Shown: piece after piece, positions 33,093 to 43,900 of the stretch
Position numbering within the stretch: the first letter of the stretch is position 1
Layout: each line of letters opens with the position of its first letter
Assembly (NCBI GenBank): GCA_024226935.1
Contig: JAAELK010000031.1
Coordinates: 1 to 48,832, forward strand
Direction: 5' to 3'
DNA: 48,832 bases
Source of the DNA: Desulfobacteraceae bacterium
GTDB lineage: Bacteria > Desulfobacterota > Desulfobacteria > Desulfobacterales > Desulfobacteraceae
Notes under the pieces: generated by a model
Told to the model about the DNA's origin: nothing
The model's database searches: none
What the model saw: the letters and a program-made list of their open reading frames with translations, nothing else
Translations under genes and position numbers: made by a program

Positions 33093-34142
33093 ATGAAAAA
33101 ACAAGTATTATTGATATTGATCAGTCTTTTTATTGTCTTATCCGGTAATGCGGCATACAGTTATAGTATCGACTGGTCATATATCCAGCACAGAAGTTAT
33201 GCCGATGGCACAGAGTTTAACAAAGCAAGCTTTGCAGTTATGGATGCCGGAGGAGTTTGTGTAATGGATGATGTGATAGCATCTGCAAAATTATATGATC
33301 CCGATGGAATCGAAGTCAAAATAGATATGAATTTCAACAACGCTTATAACACCATATATGGTGGTTATAATGGTTATTCCAGCCAATGGGAATACAATTA
33401 TGAATCCAGGGATGAAAGCTGGTATAGTTCTGTTTTTGACGATCCTCTCAAGTCAGGGACTTATCATTTTGTCATCACAGATATAGACGGCAACACATAT
33501 GACAGCTACAAAGATTTTGGATCGGCTGAAAAATTGCCGGTAATCAGGTCCGATTCTTTTCATGCATATAAAGACAACTTGGGAAATTTTATCTTGACCT
33601 GGGAGGTGCCGGCCTATATTTCAACTCGTCTCAGCACATCGGTAAAGGTCAATATATTCGCCCTGGATGACGGGACTTATAAAAATGCAGATAATATTTC
33701 GATACGAGTGCCTACCCACGTGGGAAGAGTATTTGTCCCCGGCAATATTTTTCAGAAACTGGAAGCAGTGGGCAATGGATTAAAACTCTATGTGCAGGTC
33801 AGAACCAATGATAATTATAACCGCACCTATTCCAACGAAGTTATACTGAATTTATCGGACCTGCCTTTGCTTCCAGCCGATGGTCCAGAGATAACCATGA
33901 CATCCACATTGGATTCTGAGAATGTTGTCAACCCTGGTTGGATAAAGATTTCCGGGGAGGTTTTCAACAAGAATGGCACCGGGCTTTGCGCCATGATTCT
34001 TGCAAATGGACAGCATATGTTCACATGTGGGGACAATCAAGGCGTATATGAATTGGAAGTTCCGCTTGACGCCAACGGCGAAATTACTTTGTTCGGCTTT
34101 TGTGACGGTCTTTTGCCGTTTAAAAAGATTATAACACCCTGA
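33093..34142 (+). CDS. Secreted beta-rich protein with carboxypeptidase-regulatory-like C-terminus
   Basis: The 349-residue protein has a signal peptide (about 1-25) and no membrane anchor. The middle (about 26-250) is rich in Tyr, Asp and Asn with beta-strand patterns and is not recognised. The C-terminal 85 residues (WIKISGEVFNKNGTGLCAMI, LANGQHMFTCGDNQG, VYELEVPLDANGEITLFGFCDG) look like a carboxypeptidase-regulatory-like Ig fold seen in secreted proteins of related bacteria. The AGGAG at 33077 fits the ATG at 33093 better than the GTG at 33087. It is a plausible type II secretion client. Confidence 0.68.
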   Translation: MKKQVLLILISLFIVLSGNAAYSYSIDWSYIQHRSYADGTEFNKASFAVMDAGGVCVMDDVIASAKLYDPDGIEVKIDMNFNNAYNTIYGGYNGYSSQWEYNYESRDESWYSSVFDDPLKSGTYHFVITDIDGNTYDSYKDFGSAEKLPVIRSDSFHAYKDNLGNFILTWEVPAYISTRLSTSVKVNIFALDDGTYKNADNISIRVPTHVGRVFVPGNIFQKLEAVGNGLKLYVQVRTNDNYNRTYSNEVILNLSDLPLLPADGPEITMTSTLDSENVVNPGWIKISGEVFNKNGTGLCAMILANGQHMFTCGDNQGVYELEVPLDANGEITLFGFCDGLLPFKKIITP

Positions 34143-34168
34143 AAAGAGTCAAAGCCGCATAACCCTCA

Positions 34169-34204
34169 AGATTGAGATCAATCTGACAAGGTAGATCTCA
34201 ATCT
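34169..34204. repeat. 11-bp inverted repeat after the secreted-protein gene
   Basis: AGATTGAGATC (34169-34179) pairs with GATCTCAATCT (34194-34204) around a 14-base loop. There is no T-run after it, so it is not a standard intrinsic terminator, though it may still end or stabilise the upstream transcript. Confidence 0.5.
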
Positions 34205-34323
34205 GTTACTCAAATAAACCGCCATATCCAGAAGGGGTCTTAGCTATTTTTGTCCATTATTTCTAAAGGCAGCTGCTTTGGATTAAAAGTCACCGAAAAT
34301 TGCTGGGTTCTTGTAGTGCGTAC

Positions 34324-34352
34324 TTGACATTGTACCATGCTTTGTTTATAGA
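34324..34352 (+). promoter_or_regulatory. Near-consensus sigma-70 promoter of the receiver-kinase gene
   Basis: A perfect -35 TTGACA (34324-34329) and TATAGA (34347-34352) are separated by 17 bases. The start of transcription would be about 95 bases before the ATG at 34454, which leaves an untranslated leader. Confidence 0.75.
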
Positions 34353-34453
34353 AATTATATACGATAGATTCAAAAAAAAATGAACGCATCACCCATTCTA
34401 AAAAAACAGGCTGCTGATAGAATATTTATCAGTTAAAGGAATTTGGTGAAAGT

Positions 34454-35563
34454 ATGAGGGATCGAAACGCGCTCAGCACCGTCTTGATAATAGACGATAT
34501 GCCTGATAACATTAATATCCTGATAGAATTTCTCAAGGACGATTTTAAAATTCTTGCTGCGACCAGCGGGAAAAAGGGGGTTGAACTGGCCCTGTCCGAT
34601 ATCAATCCGCCTGATCTCATACTGCTTGACATCCTCATGCCCGATATCAACGGTTATGAAGTTTGTGAACAGCTTAAAAATAATGAAAACACAAAGAATA
34701 TCCCCATTATATTTGTTACAGTTGTTTCCGAGGTCATGGATGCAACAAAGGGATTTGAACTGGGTGCAGTAGATTATATTACAAAGCCGTTTCATCCCCC
34801 CGTCGTCAAAGCCCGAATCAAGACTCATCTGACCCTTTTAAATCAAAAAAAAGAACTTGAACAAGCCAATGCCACAAAGGACAAACTTTTTTCAACAATC
34901 AGCCACGATATGAAGAATAAATTTTTTACTTTGCTGAGCAATATTGAATTGATGGAAGAATATTACAATGATCTTGATGAAAGCAATAAAAGAGATGCCA
35001 TAACACGTATTTCCAATTCTTCCAGACAGATATATACACTTTTTGAAAATCTGTTTACCTGGGCGCGAACTCAAACAAAGAGAATAGATGTTCTTCCACT
35101 TGAGATAAGCCTTTCAAAGGCTGTAAAAGAAACCACAGATCTTTTCAAGGATGAGATAATAGCAAAAAAAATTAATCTTAAGGTGAAAATTGATCCCGAT
35201 GCCAGGGTGTTTTGTGATGAAGACATGTTTTTATTTATCATGAGGAATCTACTTCATAATTCAATAAAATATTGTGATGATAATCAGCAGATCTCTATTA
35301 GTTCAAACTTGGAAGACGAAAGACAGATAATTATCGTAAAAGACACCGGAAAGGGAATGAAACAAGATATAGGTGATAGTATTGATAAAATCTGTGCTGG
35401 GCCCAGCAGGTTAGGAACAAGGGATGAAGGCGGCAGCGGCTTGGGCCTATTGCTTGTCAAAGAGTTCGCAGAACTGAACAACGGGTTGGTTCAGATTAGC
35501 TCCAAGGAAAATGTGGGAACTAAGGTCTTGGTCTCCTTTCCGGAAAAAGCTGTCATGATATAA
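34454..35563 (+). CDS. Soluble receiver-histidine kinase hybrid
   Basis: The 369-residue cytoplasmic protein has an N-terminal receiver domain (about 8-125, phospho-acceptor Asp59 in LILLDILMPDING, Lys in ITKPF). A short coiled coil and a HisKA-like helix with His151 in STISHDMKNKF follow, then an HATPase domain (about 255-365, N box NLLHNSIKY, DTGKGM, GGSGLGLLLVKEF). It has no membrane segment or sensor domain, so it probably receives phosphate from another kinase and relays it. The large multidomain kinase at 37948 is a candidate partner. The ribosome site is weak (AAAGGA). Confidence 0.9.
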   Translation: MRDRNALSTVLIIDDMPDNINILIEFLKDDFKILAATSGKKGVELALSDINPPDLILLDILMPDINGYEVCEQLKNNENTKNIPIIFVTVVSEVMDATKGFELGAVDYITKPFHPPVVKARIKTHLTLLNQKKELEQANATKDKLFSTISHDMKNKFFTLLSNIELMEEYYNDLDESNKRDAITRISNSSRQIYTLFENLFTWARTQTKRIDVLPLEISLSKAVKETTDLFKDEIIAKKINLKVKIDPDARVFCDEDMFLFIMRNLLHNSIKYCDDNQQISISSNLEDERQIIIVKDTGKGMKQDIGDSIDKICAGPSRLGTRDEGGSGLGLLLVKEFAELNNGLVQISSKENVGTKVLVSFPEKAVMI

Positions 35564-35646
35564 GGGTTAAAATGCTTAATTTTCTTCAATCTTTCTGATC
35601 TAATTCTCCTAGGGACCCAAAAAAGTTATTGTCGTAATTATCTGAA

Positions 35647-35656
35647 GCGATATCGC
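35647..35656. promoter_or_regulatory. Short perfect palindrome upstream of the NHL gene
   Basis: GCGATATCGC is fully self-complementary and lies 25 bases before the NHL-protein ATG, upstream of the AAAAGGAGG ribosome site. It may be an operator, but at 10 bp chance is possible. Confidence 0.25.
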
Positions 35657-35681
35657 ACTTTAAAAGTAAAAGGAGGATCAA

Positions 35682-37919
35682 ATGGTCACAAAGAAAAAAT
35701 TGCTTAAGATGAAACATTTTGCCTATTATGGTGCCATCCAGAAAGAAGACGGGGGTTTTAAAGGCCCGGTGCCTGAAGATTTCACTTTGAATACTCCGGT
35801 GGGCATAGCCCAGGATAAATTTAACAATGTATGGGTATGTGATACGGGAAATAACCGGATTGTGATTTTTGATAAAGAATTAAAAATCATCCATCACATC
35901 ATGAACTCTCCTGGAACCGGCGGAACTAAAACACAAAAAACACCTTTTCTGATGCCTTTTCATCTATGCCCACATCCTGAAAAAAACCTGATGTTTTTGA
36001 CGGATATGGGAAATGCGAGGATTATAGTTTTTTCCTATGACAAGAAAAAGGTGAGCTTTGCATATTCCTTTGGATATAAAGATGACGCAATTAACAAAAA
36101 TTCTTTTGACCCCTTGGAAGATCCTAATGGGGTTACCCTAATCAAAGAGGCGGATGGAAAATTTTATGTCTATGTGTGTGATGAATTTTTCCATACAAAA
36201 AAGGATATTCGAAACAGGTGTGTCAAATTTACAGAAAAAGGTGAATTTGTTGAACAATTTAAAACCATAGTGGATTCGGAAGGCAAAACCCACGATTTAG
36301 TCTGGCCCCAGGGTATCAGCTCCGATGACCAGGGTAAAATTTTTATCGCCAACACAGGCTCCTATGAGATTCTCCAATGCGACTGCCATGGGGCTTCCGA
36401 CAAAAATTATAATAAATTTCACAAAGGCAGGGTGCTGCTGCACAGTTTTGGCAACCCCAAGGGGATCGGTTCTTTTAATATCATGAGAAGTGTCAACGCC
36501 ATTAATGGACTTGTTTTTGCTGCAGATCAGGTGTTAAATACCATCTGTGTTTATCAGGCAAACGGAAAAATCAAGACCGTGATTGCCGGAATTTTGCCGG
36601 GTTGGAACCATGAACCCGCAACGCTTTGTTCCATCACAGATTTTGCCTATTATAACATCGAAAACCAGGAGCTTTTAAATCCTTACACTATTTGTGGTGG
36701 TGAAACCAAAAAAATCTATTATATCACAGAGCCATTCACTTCCAGAGTACTCAAGATTGAAATACCAACCCTTAACGAAAAGATAGTTGAGACAAAACTG
36801 CTGAACACCGTGGGAAGTCGCCGGGATGTGGCCAAGCAGGGCGGGCAGATTTCCCAGCTCAATTGTGTCACTTGCGTTGTAGGCATGGAGGATATGGGGC
36901 GGGAAAAACCCCAGGGTCCAGATAAAACCGATTTGCCCATCTGGGCCAGGTACAACCCTTTTCAGCTTTGGTATTCCAAATATAGCGAGCTTGTCGCCAA
37001 CCAGTATCAAATAACCTATGATGCTTTTTTCAAGAATATGGTTGATAAACAGGTTGAAAAAGTAAAAACTTTAAAATTGACCTTGGATGCAGGCAATTGG
37101 ACCATCAAGGCCTATTCGGAACAACAAGACAAATTTAATGAAAGCCCCCATGCCCTGGAAGGTTACTATATTCCGGGTGACCTGGCCATGGCTCTTCACT
37201 ATCCCCAAAAAATATTATTGGGCCAGATTTGTCCGAAGACCCCGATTCTTTTTGTCACAAACTTCAGCCTGGCCACAGTGACCATGTATCAACTGGGTAT
37301 GGATGGAAAACTTGTCAATTACGGCCTTCCCTTTGGGTTGCCGGGAAAATTTAACGGATGTCTGATGGGTCCCCAGGGAATTGCCGTCAGCGATGATGGT
37401 GAAATTTTTATTGCTGATTCTCTGAATAATCGAATCTCCAAATGGCAGCTGTTAAATACCGGTCAGGTTCTTTTTGATTCAAATTTTTGTTGGGAAGACA
37501 AGAAGTTAAAAGATTATTATTTCACACCCACGGACATTGCCATTGATAATCACAATCGCCTTTTTGTCACCGACCAGTTCAACGACAGGATAAGGGTCTT
37601 TGACAGGCAAGGAAAAAAATTGTGGAGCTATGGTAAAACAGGATATTGCGATGATCTTCAAACAGAATATGAGCGGTTCATGCTGCCCACAAGTCTTTGC
37701 ATTGACAATGACGAATTGATCATCAATGATCTTGTAAACAGGGCCCTGAAAATTTTTAAAATTAAAGAAAGCGGCCTTCAATATCTGGGTGGAACAAAAG
37801 CCTTTAAAGAGCGTCCTGAAAATGGTGGTATCTGGATGCCGTTTTTTATCTATGCCCATGACAGGAAAGTTTATGTTCCGGACTCCACATTTAATGTGGT
37901 GAATATATATGAATATTAA
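35682..37919 (+). CDS. Large cytoplasmic NHL-repeat beta-propeller protein
   Basis: The 745-residue protein lacks a signal peptide or membrane segment. Clear NHL units include PVGIAQDKFNNVWVCDTGNN followed by RIVIFD (about 39-65), PQGISSDDQGKIFIANTGSY (about 208-230), PQGIAVSDDGEIFIADSLNN followed by RISKW (about 564-590) and PTDIAIDNHNRLFVTDQFND followed by RIRVFD (about 610-636). The stretch between about 380 and 540 is less repetitive. It probably forms one or two propellers that bind a protein or ligand. The ribosome site AAAAGGAGG is strong. The giant kinase gene follows after 28 bases, so a scaffold or input role for that kinase is likely. Confidence 0.8.
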   Translation: MVTKKKLLKMKHFAYYGAIQKEDGGFKGPVPEDFTLNTPVGIAQDKFNNVWVCDTGNNRIVIFDKELKIIHHIMNSPGTGGTKTQKTPFLMPFHLCPHPEKNLMFLTDMGNARIIVFSYDKKKVSFAYSFGYKDDAINKNSFDPLEDPNGVTLIKEADGKFYVYVCDEFFHTKKDIRNRCVKFTEKGEFVEQFKTIVDSEGKTHDLVWPQGISSDDQGKIFIANTGSYEILQCDCHGASDKNYNKFHKGRVLLHSFGNPKGIGSFNIMRSVNAINGLVFAADQVLNTICVYQANGKIKTVIAGILPGWNHEPATLCSITDFAYYNIENQELLNPYTICGGETKKIYYITEPFTSRVLKIEIPTLNEKIVETKLLNTVGSRRDVAKQGGQISQLNCVTCVVGMEDMGREKPQGPDKTDLPIWARYNPFQLWYSKYSELVANQYQITYDAFFKNMVDKQVEKVKTLKLTLDAGNWTIKAYSEQQDKFNESPHALEGYYIPGDLAMALHYPQKILLGQICPKTPILFVTNFSLATVTMYQLGMDGKLVNYGLPFGLPGKFNGCLMGPQGIAVSDDGEIFIADSLNNRISKWQLLNTGQVLFDSNFCWEDKKLKDYYFTPTDIAIDNHNRLFVTDQFNDRIRVFDRQGKKLWSYGKTGYCDDLQTEYERFMLPTSLCIDNDELIINDLVNRALKIFKIKESGLQYLGGTKAFKERPENGGIWMPFFIYAHDRKVYVPDSTFNVVNIYEY

Positions 37920-37947
37920 AGACTTAAGATCAAGGTAATATAATAAC

Positions 37948-40900
37948 ATGGCAACTCTCTTTGATTTTACCCATCTTGAAAAATTGTATGAGAGCGCAAG
38001 CACAATAGTTTATCGGGGCAAAGAAGAAAATCCTGTCATAATAAAGTTACTTAAACAGGATTTTCCTTCCCAGGAAAAAATCGCACAATATCAGCAGGAG
38101 TTTGAAATTCTTGAAAATCTTGATTTTGATGAAGTAATTAAGCCTCTTAAACAGATAAAAATAAAAAACCGCCCCGGTATTGTGTTTGAAGATTTTAACG
38201 GCCATTCCCTTGATCTACTACTAAATAAGCAGCAACTATCATTGGAAGAGCTGCTAGGAATTTGTATTTGTATAACAAAGGGTCTTGAAAAAATACATGG
38301 GGCCAATATTATCCATAAGGATATCAACCCAACTAATATTGTTTTTAATCGTGATACCGGCCAATTAAAAATTATTGATTTTGGAGTATCAACGGTCCTT
38401 TCCAGGGAAAACCCGGAGATTAAAAATCTTGAGACCCTGGATGGTACCCTCTCCTATATATCTCCTGAGCAGACAGGGAGAATGAATCGTTCCGTTGACT
38501 ATAGAACTGATTTTTATTCCCTGGGAATTACCATGTATGAACTTTTTTCAGGGCAACTGCCGTTCAAAACCAAAGAACCCATGGAATTGATCCATTGCCA
38601 CATGACAAAAAAACCGGTTCCCCTCCATGAAATCAACCCGGAGATACCCAAAGTGATTTCAGATATTGTGATGAAACTTCTTGAAAAAACAGCCGAGAAG
38701 AGGTACCAGAGCGTCTGGGGAATCCGGGCGGATCTGGAGAGATACCGCCTGGCTGTGAACCAGGGAAATCTTTTGCACTCATTTGCCATTGGACAATTTG
38801 ATGTTATTGAAAAATTTCATATCCCGCAAAAGCTCTACGGCAGGGAAGATGAAATCCAGATATTGATAGAAGCCTTTCTCAGAACAAGCAAGAAGCAACG
38901 GGAGATGATGCTGGTGTCAGGACCTTCAGGCATTGGTAAAACATTTCTTGTCAGAGAGATTTACAAACCTGTTACCAAGCAGCAAGGATATTTCATCAGT
39001 GGTAAATTTGAGCAGTTTCAAAAAAATGTCCCCTATAGCGCACTTGTTAATGCGTTTCAGGAACTTATGCATCAACTTTTGACAGAAAGGGATCATCGGC
39101 TTGAAAAATGGCGTCACAAGCTATTAAATGCTCTGGGGAGTAATGGGCAAATCATCATTAATATCATACCTGAATTGGAACTGATCCTGGGCAGGCAGTC
39201 CCATGTTAACATGTTACCGCCCACTGAATCACAAAATAGATTTAACAAGGTTTTCCAAAATTTTATCCAGGTATTTTATAAACCGGAACACCCCCTGGTC
39301 ATTTTTCTGGATGACCTACAGTGGGCAGATCCTGCTACCTTAAAACTTTTAGAGTTGATCATGGCAGATGATCAAACAAATTGCCTGTTTCTGATCGGTG
39401 CGTACAGGGACAATGAAGTCAGCCCTGATCATCCGTTGACAATATCCATTGAAAAACTTGAAAAAGCAGGACTTGTAATCAACACCATATCCTTGCCTCC
39501 CCTTGGGCAAGAGCATATTGCCGCCCTGATTTGCGACACCCTGCAGGAAGATTCAAAAAATGTAAGCCAACTTGCCGGTTTGGTTCTTAAAAAGACCGGT
39601 GGCAACCCCTTTTTTGTCAATCAGTTCCTTAATACTTTATATCAAAAAAGTCTTATACGCCCTTCGGAAAAAATATTGGAGAAAAAAGAGAACTCCCCGT
39701 GGCAATGGGATATGGATGAGATTAAGATGAGCGATATTACAGATAATGTGGTGGTGTTGATGATCGAAAACTTGAAAAAACTTCCGGAGCATACCATTGA
39801 AGTTCTCAAGCTTGCTGCCTGCGTAGGTAATCATTTCGATCTTAATACTCTGTCCATTATCCATGAAAATTCCTTGGGTGACTCCCATAAACACCTCATG
39901 CCGGCTGTTCTGGAAGGGTTGATCATGCCCATTTCAGTAAAAAAAAGAAAAGAAGGACAATCTTTGTATATTCAGCATAAATTTTTGCATGACCGGGTGC
40001 AGCAAGCAGCTTATGGCTTAATTGATGATAATGCAAAACAATCTGTACATCTTAAAATAGGTAGATTGCTTTTATACGCTAGTTCCAAAAAAGAGTTGGA
40101 AAAACGGATGTTTGAGGTGGTGGACCAACTTAATCTTGGACGTTCATTGATATCCGAAGAAAAAGAAAAACTTGCCCTGGCACAATTTAATCTTGAAACC
40201 GGTCAAAAAGCAAAACTATCCACTGCCTTTTCATCCGCTTTGGTATATTTTAAAACAGGACTTGAATTAAGCGGTTCTGATTGGTCCGGTCAATATCAGC
40301 TCGTGGTGTCCCTCCATAAAGAATTGGCAGAGGTTGAATATCTTATGGGAAATTTTCCAGAATCCCAAAAAATTATCAATATCATCTGGAAAAACGGCTT
40401 GGATCTGGATAAAGCTGAGGCCTATGCTCTTTTGATTACCCAATATACTGTTCTCGGTAAGAACAAGGCTGCCATTAAAGCAGCTTCTTGTGCATTACCG
40501 CTCTTTGATCTGCAATTTCCTGTAAACAATCTTAGAAAAGCCCTGGATTCGGAACGGGCAAGGGTGAAAAAGAATATCGGCAAGCGATCAATCTCTTCGC
40601 TTATCGATCTTCATGAAACAAAGGACCCCAGGATAATCGCAACTTTAAAGGTGCTTATGACCGTCCATACGCCCATATATTTTGATAATCAGCATGATCT
40701 ATATGGGTGGACCCTGGCAAAAATGGTCAACCTGTCCCTGGAAAACGGGCATATTGCTGAAACATCTAAGGGGTATGCAAGTTTTGGCAATACTTTGTCG
40801 GCAAGTTTTGAAGAATATGAAACGGGTTATGAATTTGGTCTCCTGGCCCTTAAACTCAGTCAAAAATATAACAGCCAGAGCCTTATATGCAAAAATGCCT

Positions 40901-43900
40901 TGATTCTGAGCATGTTTCTCAACCATTGGGTAAAACATATAAAAGAGGCAGAAATCTTTGATAACCAGGGTGACAAGGCGGGACACGAGGCAGGAGAGCT
41001 ACAGTTCATCGGTTATATCCTCACTTATGGTCGTACCGTCAACCGATTTCACATGGGTATGAATCTTGAAAATTTAAAAAATGACCTGGATCAATATCTG
41101 ATTTACACCCGTAAGGTTAATCACAATTTGTCTACTGACACCATTCTGGGGGCACGACAACTTTTATCCTGTCTTGACGGAGAATTGGATCATATACAAT
41201 GGTTTTCATCAAAGGGCGGTGAAAAAGCCTATATTGTCCAATGTGAAGAGAATAAAAGTTTTGCAGCACTTGCATTTTACCAGACCGTCAAGGCCCAGAT
41301 CATATTCCTTGGTGATAACCCCTCCCTTGCCCTTGAATGCCTTAAAAAGGCAGAATTGCTCATCGATTATGTAAAGGGTGTCTTTACCACGACGGAATTT
41401 AATTTTTATTATTCCCTGACCCTTATCGCCTTGTGTGATAACGCATCTGACCAGGAAAAAAAGTCATTTATCAAAAGAATAGTATCCAACCAGAACCGGA
41501 TGAAAATATGGTCAACCCATTGTCCTGAAAATTTTTTGCATAAATACCTGCTTGTGGAAGCTGAACTTGAAAGGATCAATCATCATCTTGAAGAGGCGAT
41601 GGAGTTATACGACAGGGCTGTTGCATCTGCCCGGGATAATAATTTTATCCAGAATGAGGCCCTTTGCAATGAGCTTGCTGGAAAATTCTGGTTACAAAAG
41701 GAGAAAAAAGAGTTTGCCAGTATATATATAAATAAGGCTTTTAAAGGGTATCGTTCCTGGGGCGCTTTGTTTAAATGCCGAAATTTGAGCAAAAAATATG
41801 GTGACATGATAACACCTGATTCGGAAGGATTACAAAATCAGTTGGAATCTCTGACCGGCCAGGCAATCGGCACGGATCAGACCAGTCTTGATTTTTTAAC
41901 TGTTCTAAAAGCCTCCCAGGCCATTTCCAAAGAAATAAAATTGGGAAACCTTTTAAAAAAATTAATGGACATTGTCATGGAAAACGCAGGTGCTGAAAAA
42001 GGTTTTTTAATTGTTAATAAGGATTCCAGGCTTATGGTTGAGGTTAAAGCCTTCCTAGGAAAAAAGTGGGTGTACCCTTCATCTCCTGTTTCCGATGGGT
42101 TTGACCTGTCTGCTGCCATTGTTCATTATGTGGCACGTACCAATAAAGATATTGTGCTGGATGATGCCTCCAAGAAAAAAACATTCCACAACGATTTTTA
42201 TATCAGGGATAAAAAACCAAAATCGGTTTTATGCATTCCCATTATTACCCGTGGAAAGCTTGCAGCTCTGATCTACCTTGAAAATAACCAGGCAACGGGG
42301 GTATTTACTTCCCAGCGTCTGGAACTTATTAAAACCATTGCATCCCAGGCCGCTATTTCCCTTGAAAATGCAGCCATGTATAACTCCCTGGAAAAATCTG
42401 AACAAAATTATAGATCTCTTTTTGAAAATGCAGTGGAAGGAATTTTTCGTACGACACTTGATGGCAGATTTCTTACGGCGAATCCGGCAGCAGCAAAAAT
42501 CCTGGGATATTCATCCCCCGATGAACTTGTGGAATCAAATTTTCAAACCCCGACCCATTTATATGTTGATCCCCATGACAGAACCAGATTGCTGGAAATG
42601 GTTAAATCCAGGGGGCAGATATCCGATTTCGAAACGCTTTTTTATAAAAAGGACGGATCAAAATTTTTTGTGCTTTTATCCATCAGGGCTGAATATGATG
42701 CCCAGGGCAAATTTCGATATTTTGAAGGTAGTTTTATTGACATCAATGAACGAAAGGAAAAAGAAGAGGCGAAAAGAGAACAGAGGATTGCCCAGGAATC
42801 TAATAAAGCTAAAACCCAGTTTCTTGCAAATATGAGCCATGAAATCAGGACACCCATGAATGCCATCATCGGACTGACCTATCTTGCAATGAAAACCCAT
42901 TTGACATCTAAACAACGTAGTTATCTTCAAAAGATTAATACCGCATCCCAGTCACTATTAGCAATTATTAATGACATCCTTGACTTTTCAAAAATTGAAG
43001 CCGGTAAACTGAAAGTAGAAGCCATTGATTTCAGCCTGGAAGAGGTGATGGACTCATTGTCCACCACGATCGGCCCCGATGCAAATGAAAAAGGGTTGGA
43101 ATTTTTAATCCGCATTGAAAACCAGGTTCCTAATTATCTTGTGGGTGATCCCTTGAGGCTTATCCAGATTTTGACCAACCTGTGTACCAATGCGGTCAAG
43201 TTTACACCTTCTGGCAAGATTATTGTAGGGGTCAGGCTGGCAGATGAGCAATCGTCGGATCGTTGTGACGGGGTCATCCTGCAATTTGATGTAACAGATA
43301 CCGGGATCGGTTTGACAACCAAAGAGCAAAATGCTTTGTTCCAGCGTTTTTCACAGGCTGATGCGTCCACCACGAGAAAATATGGTGGCACAGGATTGGG
43401 ACTTTCCATATCTAAACGGCTCGCCAGGCTCATGGGGGGAGATATCTGGGTGAAAAGTGAACTTGCCAAGGGAACCACCTTTTCTTTTAATGCTGGATTC
43501 GGCATTCAGCCAGATAAAAAAGGTGTTTTAACACTGGCTCAATTGCCTCCGAATCCTGATGATCAAAAAACACTGCATGCCCTTGCCGGCACAAATATTT
43601 TGCTGGTGGAAGACAATGAAATCAACCAGCTGGTTGTAAAGGAACTATTGGTCCAGGTAGGGATTAATATCAGTATTGCCGGCAATGGTATCCAATGTCT
43701 TGAAAAAATAAAAAAGGGTGATTTTGAAATAGTTCTAATGGATATTCAGATGCCGGAAATGGATGGTTATGAAGCAACCCGTCAACTCAGGGAATCTGGA
43801 TCCGGTCTTCCCATTATTGCAATGACTGCCCGTGCAATGCCGGGAGAACGGGAAAAGTGTCTGGCAATGGGTATGAACGATTATATATCCAAACCCATTA

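Larger units (their letters stand above)
34143..34453. other. Intergenic region with inverted repeat and promoter
   Basis: No gene is visible in these 311 bases. They hold an 11-bp inverted repeat (34169-34204) just after the secreted-protein gene and a near-consensus promoter (34324-34352) driving the receiver-kinase gene. Both are listed separately. Confidence 0.6.
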
